A stretch of DNA of 64,000 bases from Mytilinidion resinicola (lineage: Eukaryota; Ascomycota; Dothideomycetes; Mytilinidiales; Mytilinidiaceae), in the NCBI RefSeq assembly GCF_010093595.1, contig NW_022985444.1, forward strand, positions 1,420,444-1,484,443. Direction: 5' to 3'. The position numbers were made by a program, and so were the translations under genes. The notes below the pieces were generated by a model. That model made no database searches. It was given only the letters and a program-made list of their open reading frames with translations, and was not told the DNA's origin. Shown here one piece after another: positions 25,292-34,763 of the stretch. Numbering within the stretch: position 1 is the first letter of the stretch; each line of letters opens with the position of its first letter.

Positions 25292-25328
25292 TTTTTAGCG
25301 CGGCAGAAACTTTTGAAGGGAACCTCCG
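25292..25328 (-). repeat. Right terminal inverted repeat of the Tc1 element
   Basis: Reverse complement starts CGGAGGTTCCCTTCAAAAG and mirrors the left end; TA follows immediately. Confidence 0.9.
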
Positions 25329-25509
25329 TAATGTTCTCATCTAATACAGCAAGTGGAGCTCTTTTTACATCTTGTCTACATACGGGGCTTATAATCAACA
25401 ACAAAAACAAAACTGTAGGCGTGGGTTACTATCTTTACTAACAACACGTCTGTTTATATTTTCTTAATTCCCATACCCTTAAGCTGGTTCCCTCTCGTAT
25501 ACCTCTGGC

Positions 25510-25792
25510 TGTCACGATGACGATGTATCAGTTATTCGAACGCGAGATAGATAAGTATTAGATTTGAAAAATAAAGATAACTACGTGCTACTACCGTGGT
25601 GGGTACAAGACGTTAAGATAGAGAATTAAAGGAGGGGCAGGACGTCGGCCTATTTACAAACGGAGCAGGGGCAGAAAAGGGACAGGACGGAACGGGACAG
25701 AAAGGACGGGCGCGTGGCGCACGGAGCGCGTAAGGAGTCAAGGGATTGACGATTGGGAAGCCGAAGGGGAGCCGTAAGTCAATACCGTGACA
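25510..25792 (-). mobile_element. Probable solo LTR
   Basis: A 283-bp unit beginning TGTCACGATGACG and ending AATACCGTGACA on the + strand, with the TG..CA ends and short terminal inverted repeat of LTRs. A diverged copy in the opposite orientation lies near 28590-28890, sharing for example GTAGTAGYACRTAGTTATC. I find no clear 5-bp target duplication, which lowers confidence. Orientation is arbitrary. Confidence 0.5.
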
Positions 25793-25824
25793 GTTTGTAG
25801 TGAAGAGGTTAAAATGCCAGGGCC

Positions 25825-25979
25825 AGGCCTCTAGATAGAACCGCACCTTATAGAATTCCATGAGTCCCGCGCCCTCTAGGGACCCATGAGTTCCCATGAT
25901 TCCATAGACTATACCTAAGGAACCGTGGAAATCCTAAGGGATCTTCATATGCGGCCCCGCAGGTTCCATCTAGAGGCCT
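25825..25979. repeat. Short inverted-repeat unit
   Basis: Ends are AGGCCTCTAGATAGAACC on the left and the near-perfect reverse complement GGTTCCATCTAGAGGCCT on the right, 155 bp overall. It may be a MITE or a stable hairpin. No target duplication is obvious. Confidence 0.5.
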
Positions 25980-26464
25980 GTTCAAGGCGAGCAGGGTGCA
26001 TCACGCAGCTGAGACCAATAAAAGGTGGCTTGATTTGATAGGCCCACGACTAAACCTTTAAACCAAAAGTGGAATATGCGCGAAGGATGAGTCCGCATGT
26101 GCTCTAATTAGTTTGCTTAACGGAGTTTAAACAGGGAGGTGAGTTGTAGGTGAGCATTCTGAGTGATTTTGCTTACAGACAGGGGATACGGTGCTAGGAG
26201 GGGGAGAAGATAAGTTGGCACGGTTGGTTCGTATTTACACAGCCACATGACTCAGCCACAACACCCTGGGACCACAACTTCGTTCTTGTTAAAGATGGAC
26301 ACCTCTCTCCTGCTTTTAAAGATACCCGCACTCAGAAGCAAAGCGATTTTTGGATTCGCACGTCGTAAGCCCCTATTCTCTGCGGTCTAGTCAGCTTTCC
26401 TAAATAACACGTGGCAGACTTAATTCCTTCCAACTACACTAGGAGCTCTCTTCTAGAGTTAACC

Positions 26465-27538
26465 ATGGCCGAGAATTTAGTGTCGTGGCAGACAGCTTTT
26501 TGGTCCCTTGTGCCAATCGCGCTCAATACAATGCTACAGCCCTCCGGGCGTGTCTGCGGCTTGGACCCAGAGCTCCACACCTACCTAACCAGCTCCCCAT
26601 TGGTGTGTGCTTTTGACAGCATAGTCATCCTTGTGCGCTTTCTTGCAAGCTGGGAATATTCCCGATCTTTCCGATTCGCAATTCACGACACACTTGAAGA
26701 GCGTTTCCCCTCGCCGGCACAGCCCACCAGTGGCCTACGAACCCTGGAATCCGCAACTTTCATTTGCTGGCTCGGCTTCATCGTTGGCACCCTTCCGCAA
26801 TTTATTAAACAGCACGCCCTTACAGGCGTGCCGTGGACCCAGGCCTGGGCGTGGATGTACCTGATTAATTTCTCTCTCGTCGAGATCCTGTTCTTCCTAG
26901 ACAACATCATGGGCCCACCGTCGCCACCTGCACGTCCCTTCTATCCCGACCCGCTCTACCCTGATCTGATAGGATATCGCCTCCCCACCTTTAACCGCGT
27001 CTGTAGCTTCCTAGCACTTGCGACCCACTTCTATCTTGTTGAATGGACCTGCAAATCTCTGGTCGCCCTCCATAGCGAACCCTTTTAGTGGTCTGCCGGG
27101 ATAATTGTGCTATTTGTTATAGTACCATGCGTGGCCATTGGAGCTTATTTCGTCTACCGCTATTGCATCCGTGATCGAATAAGTATCCGCGAGCGTCACT
27201 ACCCGATCATATTTCGCCCTCAAACGTACTTCCTCGTCACAGCCCCCATGAACATCGGCACGTTAATCCTACTCGTCGTCCTTGTCGCTAAAAAGGGCAA
27301 GTTAGCCATAGCAACACATTGGTTTAACAAAACTATGGAGTGGGGGATGCTAGTGATACTGTATATACAGTTTATGTAATATGCGGTGGGCCTGCTGAGT
27401 TGGCCCACGTGGAAGGTTTGGAGGGAGTTGATATTGCTGTTGCCGGTTGAGGAGGCAAAAGAGGTGGAGGTAAATGAGGCGGAGATGCCGGAGGTGACTA
27501 AGAAGGCGATGCTGGCGTTCGAGGCTGCGCGTCTGTGA
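26465..27538 (+). pseudogene. Decayed multi-pass membrane protein gene
   Basis: One frame of 358 codons from MAENLVSWQTAFW to a TGA at 27536-27538, interrupted by TAG at 27086-27088 and TAA at 27377-27379. The protein-like sequence continues smoothly across both stops, with hydrophobic segments (near 27095-27160 IIVLFVIVPCVAIGAYFVY; 27240-27300 APMNIGTLILLVVLVA) and a charged C-terminal tail. TAG is explained by TGG to TAG and TAA by CAA to TAA, both CpA-to-TpA changes on one strand. I do not recognise the family. It may instead be read as a short 208-residue protein, but the downstream coding character argues for decay. It lies between a Tc1 element and an AT-rich island. Confidence 0.65.
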
Positions 27539-27947
27539 CGAGGGTCCTCATGGCTTCGTATGCGCTGCTGATGTTTGTCGGGTCGTTCACCATGGCGATT
27601 TTCTGGTACGCCTTTTGCTTTAATTCTGAGGGAACGGTTAAGCCAGATTGGACTAATATGTTTGGTTAGGGTGAGGATCACATTTTAGTGGCTTGCTCAG
27701 ACTTTGTATCTGTGTGCAGACCGGGACATGTATTTTGAACCATGACATGTCCGCAAGACCATGTATAAAATAGGACGGCTGCCTCTTTGTGACGGGCTCG
27801 TGACAGTCATTCTGGCGTTGTCGGCGCCGGATCAACGTGGACGGCGACGCCCCAACGAAATGTCGAGGCCCCAACCACGCGGCGGTAGACGATAATGCTA
27901 CGAGTAGGGGTCAAGCGAACTCGGAGATGAGCGTTGACTGTTTACTA

Positions 27948-28152
27948 CAGCCTCTCTGTACGTCCGGTGACCTAGCGCTAAAATCAAGCTACGAAATTAC
28001 CGTATGAGGTAACGATTCCGGACGCCTTTAGGGGGGAATGACAGCTGTCTAGCTAATGAATCTTTAAGCAGGTTCATTATTAGCCTAGAAAAGTAAGTTC
28101 ACAGGAGTTGACTTAGTTTCTGCGCTAGGTCATCGGACGTACAGAGGGGCTG
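27948..28152. mobile_element. TA-flanked MITE (Tc1/mariner-like)
   Basis: 205 bp with TA on both sides (27946-27947, 28153-28154). Inverted ends of about 37 bp: left CAGCCTCTCTGTACGTCC, right reverse complement CAGCCCCTCTGTACGTCC, continuing into GGTGACCTAGCGC / GATGACCTAGCGC. No coding capacity, so it is a non-autonomous element. Confidence 0.7.
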
Positions 28153-28589
28153 TACGTATAATATTAGGTGAAGGGTAAAGACGTGGTGTAAGGAACAGGA
28201 ATTCGGGGGCAGGATTGCGAGAATAAATGCGACGCGTCTATACAGAATCGGGCAACAAGGCCCGCGCGTAGCGCGAGGGTTTTACGGAATCAGGTGACGG
28301 AGGGTTGCGGCTAATAGGATTTCACCTGCCAGCAGTCACGCTCTTAAGATAGGCCCATCTTGAGACAGTTATATTTATAAGATAGACATGCTTATAAATG
28401 GTGACGTACTAAGATAATAACGTCCTTAGGACGATCATGTTATTAGGAAAGTTTTCTATGCTATTTGCCTTTAAATGCTGGTAAAACTCGGCGAAAAAGA
28501 TATAAATTATGCGCAATTCTGAATCACAACTGCTATTTATAATCCGTATCCTTTGGGTTCTTTCACGCTTCTGGAATGACAACTTCATA

Positions 28590-28890
28590 GTATTGACTCA
28601 CGACCCCCCTTCCAATTGTTAATCCCCTGACACCTTGTTGCTGCACGCGTGCGCTACACGCCCGCCCCCCTTCTAATCCTGTCAACCCTGTCCTGTTCCG
28701 TCCTCCCCTTTTCCTGCCACCTGGTTCTGTTAGGGCCACGAGCTACGCGCAAGCCCCTGTCTCGTCCTATACATAGCCTGGCGCTCCTGTCCCTACTTCT
28801 ATTCGGCATGTTAACGTCTTATAACCACCACAGTAGTAGTACATAGTTATCGTCTTTAAATCTAGTACTTGTCTCTCTTAAGTTTAAATA
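28590..28890 (+). repeat. Diverged copy of the 25.5-kb LTR, inverted
   Basis: Segments such as GTATTGACTCACGACCCCC, GTCCTGTTCCGTCC and GTAGTAGTACATAGTTATC match, in the same order, the reverse complement of 25510-25792. An extra segment (about 28725-28800) interrupts similarity. Open frames inside are not genes. Confidence 0.55.
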
Positions 28891-29373
28891 GCCGATATAT
28901 TATTATTATAATAATTCTACTATAATCAACGTAAGGCTATTAAAGAGCTGCTATAAGTATTTATTAGTTTACACCAGGGGTAGCTTAAAACGTCCTACGG
29001 AGGAATACGGATGCAGATGATTTTATTTACCCTAAACTAGAATATATCTTTCTAAAAAAAAATTAGGTACAGCAAGGAATAATAGTAGTTATACTTATCC
29101 GTGCTTAGGAATAAAGCAGTAGCCCGAAAATAAGCCCTAGAAATAAGCTTTCCTATATAACAGCACCTCTCCCTAAGGCTTATAATAATAACCTAGGACA
29201 GATTTAAGACCCCTTACTAAACCTTAATAATTTTTAGTAGGTATATTTATAAGTAAAACTACGCCGCAGCGGGTAACTAAAGTAAGCAGACCGGAACAGA
29301 CCTAAGCTAAAGCTAAGCCGGGCCTAAGTCGAACTTAGCTACAGCGGCATATAGTTACGTAAGCAGCAAGGAC

Positions 29374-29815
29374 TAACGTAGTCGGCAAGCTAGTAGGCCA
29401 TGCAAGCTAGTGGGCCACCCAATTATTAGTGCGATTTAGACCTTTTAGCACCCCAGCAATCTTAACAATTACAGAATATTCCAGGTTATAACTTAGGATA
29501 ATAATATCCGTGGTTATTTTAATATCATCTGTTAATTTTTTAGATCTCTTAATAGCCCTGTTTAGCCGCAGTAAAATGTTGCCTAGTTTTAGCCCCCAAA
29601 ATCAAGTAATACCTACAATATAATAGGATTACGCTGCTATACTGCTCTAAACATTCTTTTAGCTATTAAAATAAGCTAGATAGTATATGCAATCTTAAAG
29701 CTATACTTTATATCTCGTGGTTGTTAAGATTGCTGGGGTGCTAAAAGGTCTAAATCGCACCAAAAATTGGGTGGCCCACTAGCTTGCATGGCCCACTAGC
29801 TTGCCGACTACGTTA
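29374..29815. mobile_element. Inverted-repeat element, family B copy 1
   Basis: 442 bp with TIRs of about 95 bp beginning TAACGTAGTCGGCAAGCTAG and ending CTAGCTTGCCGACTACGTTA. TIRs share the interior ACCTTTTAGCACCCCAGCAA. If the outermost TA is taken as target duplication, the ends fit a Tc1/mariner-type MITE. It abuts the iteron element that begins 13 bp further on. Confidence 0.7.
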
Positions 29816-29827
29816 GGCATATATATT

Positions 29828-30389
29828 GGGGACTACTAATCGTACACCCCCTAAATCGTACACCCCCTAATTCCTAGACGTACACCCCCTTTTCACTCCA
29901 TGTACACCCCCCCCTCTTGGCGCTTCACCACCTACTAATTGGCTCGGAGAGCCCGGAGCTTCCTCCGGGCATTCACCCTTACGTCTCTCTGCACGTGATG
30001 CTATACGCGAAGCCGTACGTGATGCTATGCACGAGGTCGTACGTGAGCTCGTATGTGAGGCCATACGTGATGCTATACACAAGGCTGTACGTGATGCTAT
30101 ACATAAGGCCGTACGTGAGCTCGTACGTGAGCTCGTACGTGAGGCTATACATGAGCTCGTACGTAAGGCTATACAAATTGGCATGATGTAATTGCTTGTG
30201 TTGTACATGGCCGCATTTGGAGAGAGCATTCGGAATTAATAAGCAAGTTAAGCGAGCGAATCGGAGGCTACGGAGCAGCCCTCCGAGCCAATCAGAAGGT
30301 GGTGAAGCGATAGGGGGGGGAGGGGGTGTACGTGTAGTGAAAAGGGGGTGTACGTCTAGGAATTAGGGGGTGTACGATTAGTAGTCCCC
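29828..30389 (+). mobile_element. Iteron element, family A copy 1
   Basis: 562 bp bounded by GGGGACTACTAATCG and its complement TAGTAGTCCCC. TIRs of about 110 bp contain repeated GGGGGTGTACG motifs and end in a GATTGGCTCGGAG-like block. The arms then diverge (CCGGAGCTTCCTCCGGG on one side, CTACGGAGCAGCCC on the other). Flanks CATATATATT and TATATATATT look like a 10-bp target duplication with one C/T difference. There is no credible transposase gene; open frames over the core arise because the repeat unit is a multiple of three. The target size suggests a Mutator- or hAT-like mobiliser (inference). Confidence 0.7.
29993..30172 (+). repeat. Fifteen 12-bp iterons in family A copy 1
   Basis: Head-to-tail 12-mers of consensus ACGTGAKGCYRT, alternating mainly between ACGTGATGCTAT and ACGCGAGGCCGT types. 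Exactly fifteen units fill 180 bp. Similar arrays lie in the other copies. Confidence 0.85.
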
Positions 30390-30399
30390 TATATATATT

Positions 30400-30840
30400 G
30401 CGTTAGCCGCTTACTAGGCGTTATTTTTAATATAGATAATGATTTTATAGAGGTTGTTTATTGTATTCTGTCTAATTCTCGCGTCCTGTCCAATTTATAT
30501 AGCTTGCCCGATTTGCATTACTATTAGGGCCTTTGCTGCTGCAGCTGCGTATATCTTGTTTTCTTAAGCTTTCAGCTTGCTAATACTCTTCCTTATATCC
30601 TTTATCTCCTTTATTAATTCCTTCTATAGAGCGTTCTTCTGTTTATCTATAGTTCTCTATATATAGTAGAGTCCTTCCTTAGCATCTATAAGTCCGAAGA
30701 ACGCGTTATTAATATACGCGACTATAGCCTGGAGGAAATCTATACTAAGGGCATTAAGGGGCTAACTCTATAGGGCGCTTTATATCTGTTATACTTTATT
30801 AAGTGCGCTTACAACGCTTCTGTACGTGTTGACGAGGGGC
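30400..30840 (-). pseudogene. Possible LINE ORF1-like fossil
   Basis: The minus strand gives a stop-riddled but protein-like frame with Lys/Glu-rich helical sequence, an alanine run and a GQDARIRQNTINNL-like segment, reminiscent of the N-terminal part of Tad-type LINE ORF1. Identification is weak. Confidence 0.3.
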
Positions 30841-31128
30841 TTTTAGTTGTGTTATTGTTGTAGGTGTTGTTATTATTGTTGTTGCGGATGCAATCTAAGG
30901 ATGTAATCTAAGGTTAGGGGTCGCGGGAAAGATTTAACCTACTGCAACACTACTACTGCTGCCCGGAGGGCTTTATAACTGCGTATAATTGCTCTAAGTG
31001 CCTTAAGAAGCCTATTAGGACTCCCTTTAGCTTCGATTTCCAACAGCTTATTAAGACGACTGCATTATGCCTTTTCTTTTTTTTTAAATCTAGGGTATAT
31101 AATATTTAGTAATAAGATATATAGAATA

Positions 31129-31162
31129 ATATAGATAGATAGATAGATAGGTAGATAGATAG
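31129..31162 (+). repeat. AGAT/GATA microsatellite
   Basis: Short run of GATA tetranucleotides within AT-rich DNA. Confidence 0.8.
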
Positions 31163-31261
31163 AAATTATTTTACTTAAATTTTATTCTATATTAGTAGTA
31201 GTAGTGTTTTATATATATATATATAAGTTTAGTATTATAAACTCCTTTTAAAGCGTTCTTT

Positions 31262-31785
31262 AATACTTCTATTAGAACAAGAATAAGCAATATATTTCTT
31301 TATTCTATTATCTATATATATATAGATACAAATCTATTTATAGATCCTTTATTCCTTTATTCTAATAAAGAACCCTTTATTGTTCTTTATTCTAATAAAA
31401 AACCCTTTATTATTCTTTATTATTCTTTATTCTAATAAAGAACCCTTTATTATTCTTTATTCTAACAAAGAACCCTTTATTATTCTTTATCCTAATAAAG
31501 GACTCTTTGTTCTAATAAAGGACTCTTTGTTCTAATAAAGGACTCTTTGTTCTAATAAAGGACTTATTGTATATAAAGAGGCTTTATCTTAATAAAGAGA
31601 CGTTAACTCTTTATTACAACAAAGACTACGTTTTAATAAAGAACAACTAAGGTATATTAAAACCGCTGCCTCGCTCCGTAAACTTAATAACCTTAACTAG
31701 TTTATATACTAATCAGTAATACAACACCTATTTAAACCTTTACTATTTCACCACGTGCCTTATATACCTTTACAACTTCTATAAT
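31262..31785 (-). repeat. Repeat family C, left copy with internal tandem expansion
   Basis: This segment is the reverse complement of 32097-32442 over its ends: AGAACAAGAATAAGC at one end, CACGTGCCTTATATACCTTT at the other, and CCGCTGCCTCGCT in between. The left copy is longer because units of the form TTCTTTATTCTAATAAAGAA are expanded (31372-31565). With the right copy it forms a large imperfect palindrome around a 310-bp loop. Confidence 0.7.
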
Positions 31786-32096
31786 ACTATTTAATAGTTT
31801 TTATATTATACTTAAATATAAATAGTATAGTAGTATTAAGAGTATTATATATAAAAATATAACGCTTATACTATTATAAACCTTATACTAATACTATTAG
31901 GCTTTAAATTAAAGTATAGGCTTTAAATTAAAGTATATTATAGGCTTTAAATTAAAGTATATTATAGGCTATTATAAAGCTTACTATATATATTACACTG
32001 TTATACTATATTTTAGTAAGCTAAATTAAACTTTTTAATATAGTCTATAGGTAAGTAGGCTATATAGCTAAGTAGGCCACCTAATTACTAGCGCAA

Positions 32097-32442
32097 TTTT
32101 ATAAAGGTATATAAGGCACGTAGTAAAATAGTAAAGGTTTAAATAGGTGTTGTATTACTAATTAGTATATAAAACTGGTTAAGATTATTAAGTTTACGAA
32201 GCGAGGCAGCGGTCTTAATATACCTTAGTCGTTCTTTATTAGAACGTAGTCTTTATTATAATAAAGAGTTAACATTTCTTTATTAAGATAAAGCCTCTTT
32301 ATATATAATAAGTTCTTTATTAGGACAAAAAGTTCTTTATTAGAACAAAGGAATAAAGAATCTATAAATAGATTCGTATCTATATATATATATAGATAAT
32401 AGAACAAAGAAATATATCGCTTATTCTTGTTCTAATAAATTT
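32097..32442 (+). repeat. Repeat family C, right copy
   Basis: About 345 bp, inverted relative to 31262-31785, and inserted inside family B copy 2. The open frame of poly-Tyr/Leu/Lys type across it is AT-bias noise. Confidence 0.65.
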
Positions 32443-32534
32443 TAATATTTTTGCACTTAAACTATAATAAATTTTAGGTTATAACTTAATATAATAAAAT
32501 ATATCTATTTTAATATTACTAGCTAACTTTTTAA

Positions 32535-33188
32535 GGGGACTACTAATCGTATAACCCCTAATTCCTAGACGTACACCCCCTCCCTCCTACGCTTTACCAT
32601 CTTCTAATTGGCTCGGAGGGCTGCTCCGTAGCCTCCGATTCGCTCGCTTAACTTGCTTACTAATTCCGAGTGCTCTCTCTAAATGCGGCTATATGCAACA
32701 CAAGCAATTATATTATTCCGATTTATATAGCTTTATATATAGCCTTATATACAAGTATACGTATAAGTTTATATACAGCTGTATATACGGCTGCATAAAT
32801 TAGAACAAATATACTGTAGATTAGAGAAGCTGTATAGCTATGCTAATTTATATAGCCTTATATACGAGCTTATATATAAGCTTATATATAAGTTTATATA
32901 TAAGCTTACGTATAAGCTTACGTACGAGCTTACGTATAGCCTTACGTACGACCCCACGTATAGCCTTATATACGAGCTTATATACGGCCTTGTATATAGC
33001 ATTAGCATCACGTACAGCCTCGCGTATAGCATTATCACGTGTGGAGAGATATAAGGGTGAATGCCCGGAGGAAGCTCCGGGCTCTCCGAGCCAATTAGAA
33101 GGTGGTGAAGCGCCAAGAGGGGGGGGTGTACGTGTAGTGAAAAGGGGGTGTACGTGTAGTGAAAAGGGGGTGTACGAGTAGCGCTCCC
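32535..33188 (-). mobile_element. Iteron element, family A copy 2
   Basis: 654 bp in the opposite orientation to copy 1. Left end GGGGACTACTAATCG, right end with two TGTAGTGAAAAGGGGGTGTACG units then AGTAGCGCTCCC. Flanks AACTTTTTAA and TAATTTCTAA match at 7 of 10 positions, compatible with a decayed 10-bp target duplication. Many CG and CA dinucleotides of copy 1 are TA here, as expected for RIP-type decay. Confidence 0.65.
32852..33042 (-). repeat. 12-bp iteron array in family A copy 2
   Basis: About fifteen units related to ATAGCCTTACGT / ACGAGCTTATAT, the mutated reverse complement of the copy 1 iterons; two units near 33000 carry small insertions. Confidence 0.75.
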
Positions 33189-33368
33189 TAATTTCTAAGA
33201 TGCGAAAATATTAAAATTGCGCTAATAATCGGGTGGCCCACTCGCCTGCAGACTACGTTAATTACTTTTTTAGAGTGTAGTTACTGCTCTCTTATACCTT
33301 TACCTAAAACTCTGCTATAGAGCAGCCTACTATTTCACACCTATTCTTCTAGAGTATTCTAGAGGCCA

Positions 33369-33482
33369 GCTTATAAGGCGACTTGTTAAGCAGCTAGTAA
33401 GGCAGCTAGTAAGGCAGCTAGTAAGGCAACTAGTAAGGCAGCTTATAACGCAGCTTATAAAGCGGCTTTTAAGGTGGCTTTT
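33369..33482 (+). repeat. 12-bp tandem repeat CAGCTAGTAAGG
   Basis: About eight to nine imperfect units, the later ones drifting to CAGCTTATAAAG and GTGGCTTTTAAG. No function is apparent. Confidence 0.8.
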
Positions 33483-33685
33483 AATATAAATGATTTAGGC
33501 CCTCTCCTAGGCGTGTTAATACAGTAGCTATTATAGCAATATAATACATGCCTTACTTGTAAGTAAAGCGTGATGAATTAATTTACGTTAGTTACAATTT
33601 GGGCTTATAGGCGCCTGTTAGGCAGATAGCAGGCGCAATAAATAGGGGTGGTACATGTAAAATATAAAGCAACTTTCTTTAACTA

Positions 33686-33941
33686 CAAAGGGTGAGGCTC
33701 TTGGACAATCACCAAAATCCACGTTATTATTGCGCAGCAACCACACGACGATAATAAAATTTCTGAACGCTTGGGACTTTACAAAGACGCCTCTGCAAAA
33801 ACACCTAGCAATTTAGATTTTTTATACACCTTCGTGGTATTGCGATGCACGCGTGGAAAGGTGTCAGTTTAGGGTGATTTTGGTGTTCCTAGCTCGCTTA
33901 CCCGCTAAAAGATTTGATTATCTAGCGAGCCTCGCCCTTTG
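33686..33941. mobile_element. TA-flanked MITE with CAAAGGG ends
   Basis: 256 bp, left end CAAAGGGTGAGGCTC, right end reverse complement CAAAGGGCGAGGCTC, with TA on both sides (33684-33685, 33942-33943). A second inverted match (ACCAAAATCC / GATTTTGGT) lies inside. Ends and TA target fit a pogo/Fot1 or Tc1-type non-autonomous element. Confidence 0.75.
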
Positions 33942-34763
33942 TAGCTGCTTAGAGAACGTCCTGGCACAACTAACCGGCCGGATCTCAGGGCCAATGCATT
34001 GACAACATCCACGACATCTGCTCGTTCCAGGCTTTGGACTTGGCAACAACGTCAAGCGCTTCTATGATTTTAGGTCTAACCAATGGAAACCAGTCAACAG
34101 GTTGCGTAGCTCCTCACTTTTCGAAATAGAAGTCATCATGAACCTCTAGAACGAGTGAAGGGACATATATCTAAAACATATGGGCAACCCGTCATTGTTA
34201 GTATGTCTTATTCAAAGCGGTATTTCCGTCATCACAGTACGAGGAAGCGTCTCCGTCTTCATTTGTATGTCGACAAAATGGATTGGATACCTTGCAAGTA
34301 TGATGTTGATAAGCACGAATATTTGGGGAACAAGTTTAGCTGGCAGCGATACATTCCATGTTTTCTGCTTGAACCCTCCTCTCCCCAACCCCGAACACCC
34401 GGTGCCCCCTTTATTAGCAAACAGCAGTGAGCTATTCATTGCAAATAGCGAGTAGAGAGAGGAGGAAAAGTGGAACGATAATACTTATTCCAAAATAGAT
34501 CGGGTAGCATTGAAGATGTAATATAGCGAAGAAGAAAAGTTAGACGCAGAGACAGACTGAACGTAATTCGCGTTGACACTAAGCGGACGAAGTGGACGAA
34601 GTGAATGGAGTGGATGAGGTGTGGAAGAATGTTGCTAATCGACAACCGCATTCCTTGTTGCCATCAAGGAATGCAAAGCTAGGAGGGTCAGCATATATAT
34701 TCCAGGCCTATGACATAGTCTTCATACTCCAGGGCTCCTTTCTTCCTCCTCACCGCAGAAGCG

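Larger units (their letters stand above)
23305..25328 (-). mobile_element. Tc1/mariner-family DNA transposon, full length, mutated
   Basis: A 2,024-bp element bounded by TA on both sides (23303-23304 and 25329-25330), the target duplication of the Tc1/mariner superfamily. Its terminal inverted repeats are 37 bp (23305-23341 and 25292-25328) and match at 35 of 37 positions. It contains one minus-strand transposase gene filling most of the interior. Intact ends mean it could still be moved by a transposase supplied elsewhere, although its own gene is broken. Confidence 0.9.
25329..26464. other. Repeat-bearing intergenic region
   Basis: About 1.1 kb between the Tc1 element and the decayed membrane-protein gene. 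It contains a probable solo LTR (25510-25792) and a short inverted-repeat unit (25825-25979). The remainder (25980-26464) is probably the old promoter of the pseudogene; no intact gene is seen. Confidence 0.45.
32038..33260. mobile_element. Family B copy 2, carrying nested insertions
   Basis: The left end (TAGTCTATAGGTAAGTAGGC then AGTAGGCCACCTAATTACTA) and right end (AATCGGGTGGCCCACTCGCC then GACTACGTTA) correspond to the family B TIRs of copy 1 in mutated form. The interior block GGTTATAACTTAATATAATA matches copy 1 interior. It is expanded from about 440 to 1,220 bp by a family C copy (32097-32442) and an iteron element (32535-33188). Confidence 0.6.
27539..34763. other. AT-rich repeat island
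   Basis: Roughly 7 kb, mostly AT-rich with TA-dense sequence and no intact gene. It holds TA-flanked MITEs, an LTR copy, two copies of the iteron element, two copies of a second inverted-repeat family, an inverted pair of a third family and several tandem repeats, listed individually. From about 33,950 the composition returns towards normal and leads into the promoter of the Cys-rich protein gene. Confidence 0.75.

Noticed and set aside
28649..28846. 65-codon frame in the repeat island
   Set aside because: Falls inside a diverged LTR copy; its reading frame is not kept in the related copy at 25.5 kb.
29993..30172. CRISPR-like array
   Set aside because: Units are contiguous 12-mers with no spacers and the genome is eukaryotic.
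29979..30176. Open frames encoding Tyr-Gly-Leu-Ser repeats over the iteron arrays
   Set aside because: The 12-bp period is a multiple of three, so frames stay open on both strands by construction; start context and conserved protein sequence are lacking. The same holds for 32838-33116 and 49868-50149.
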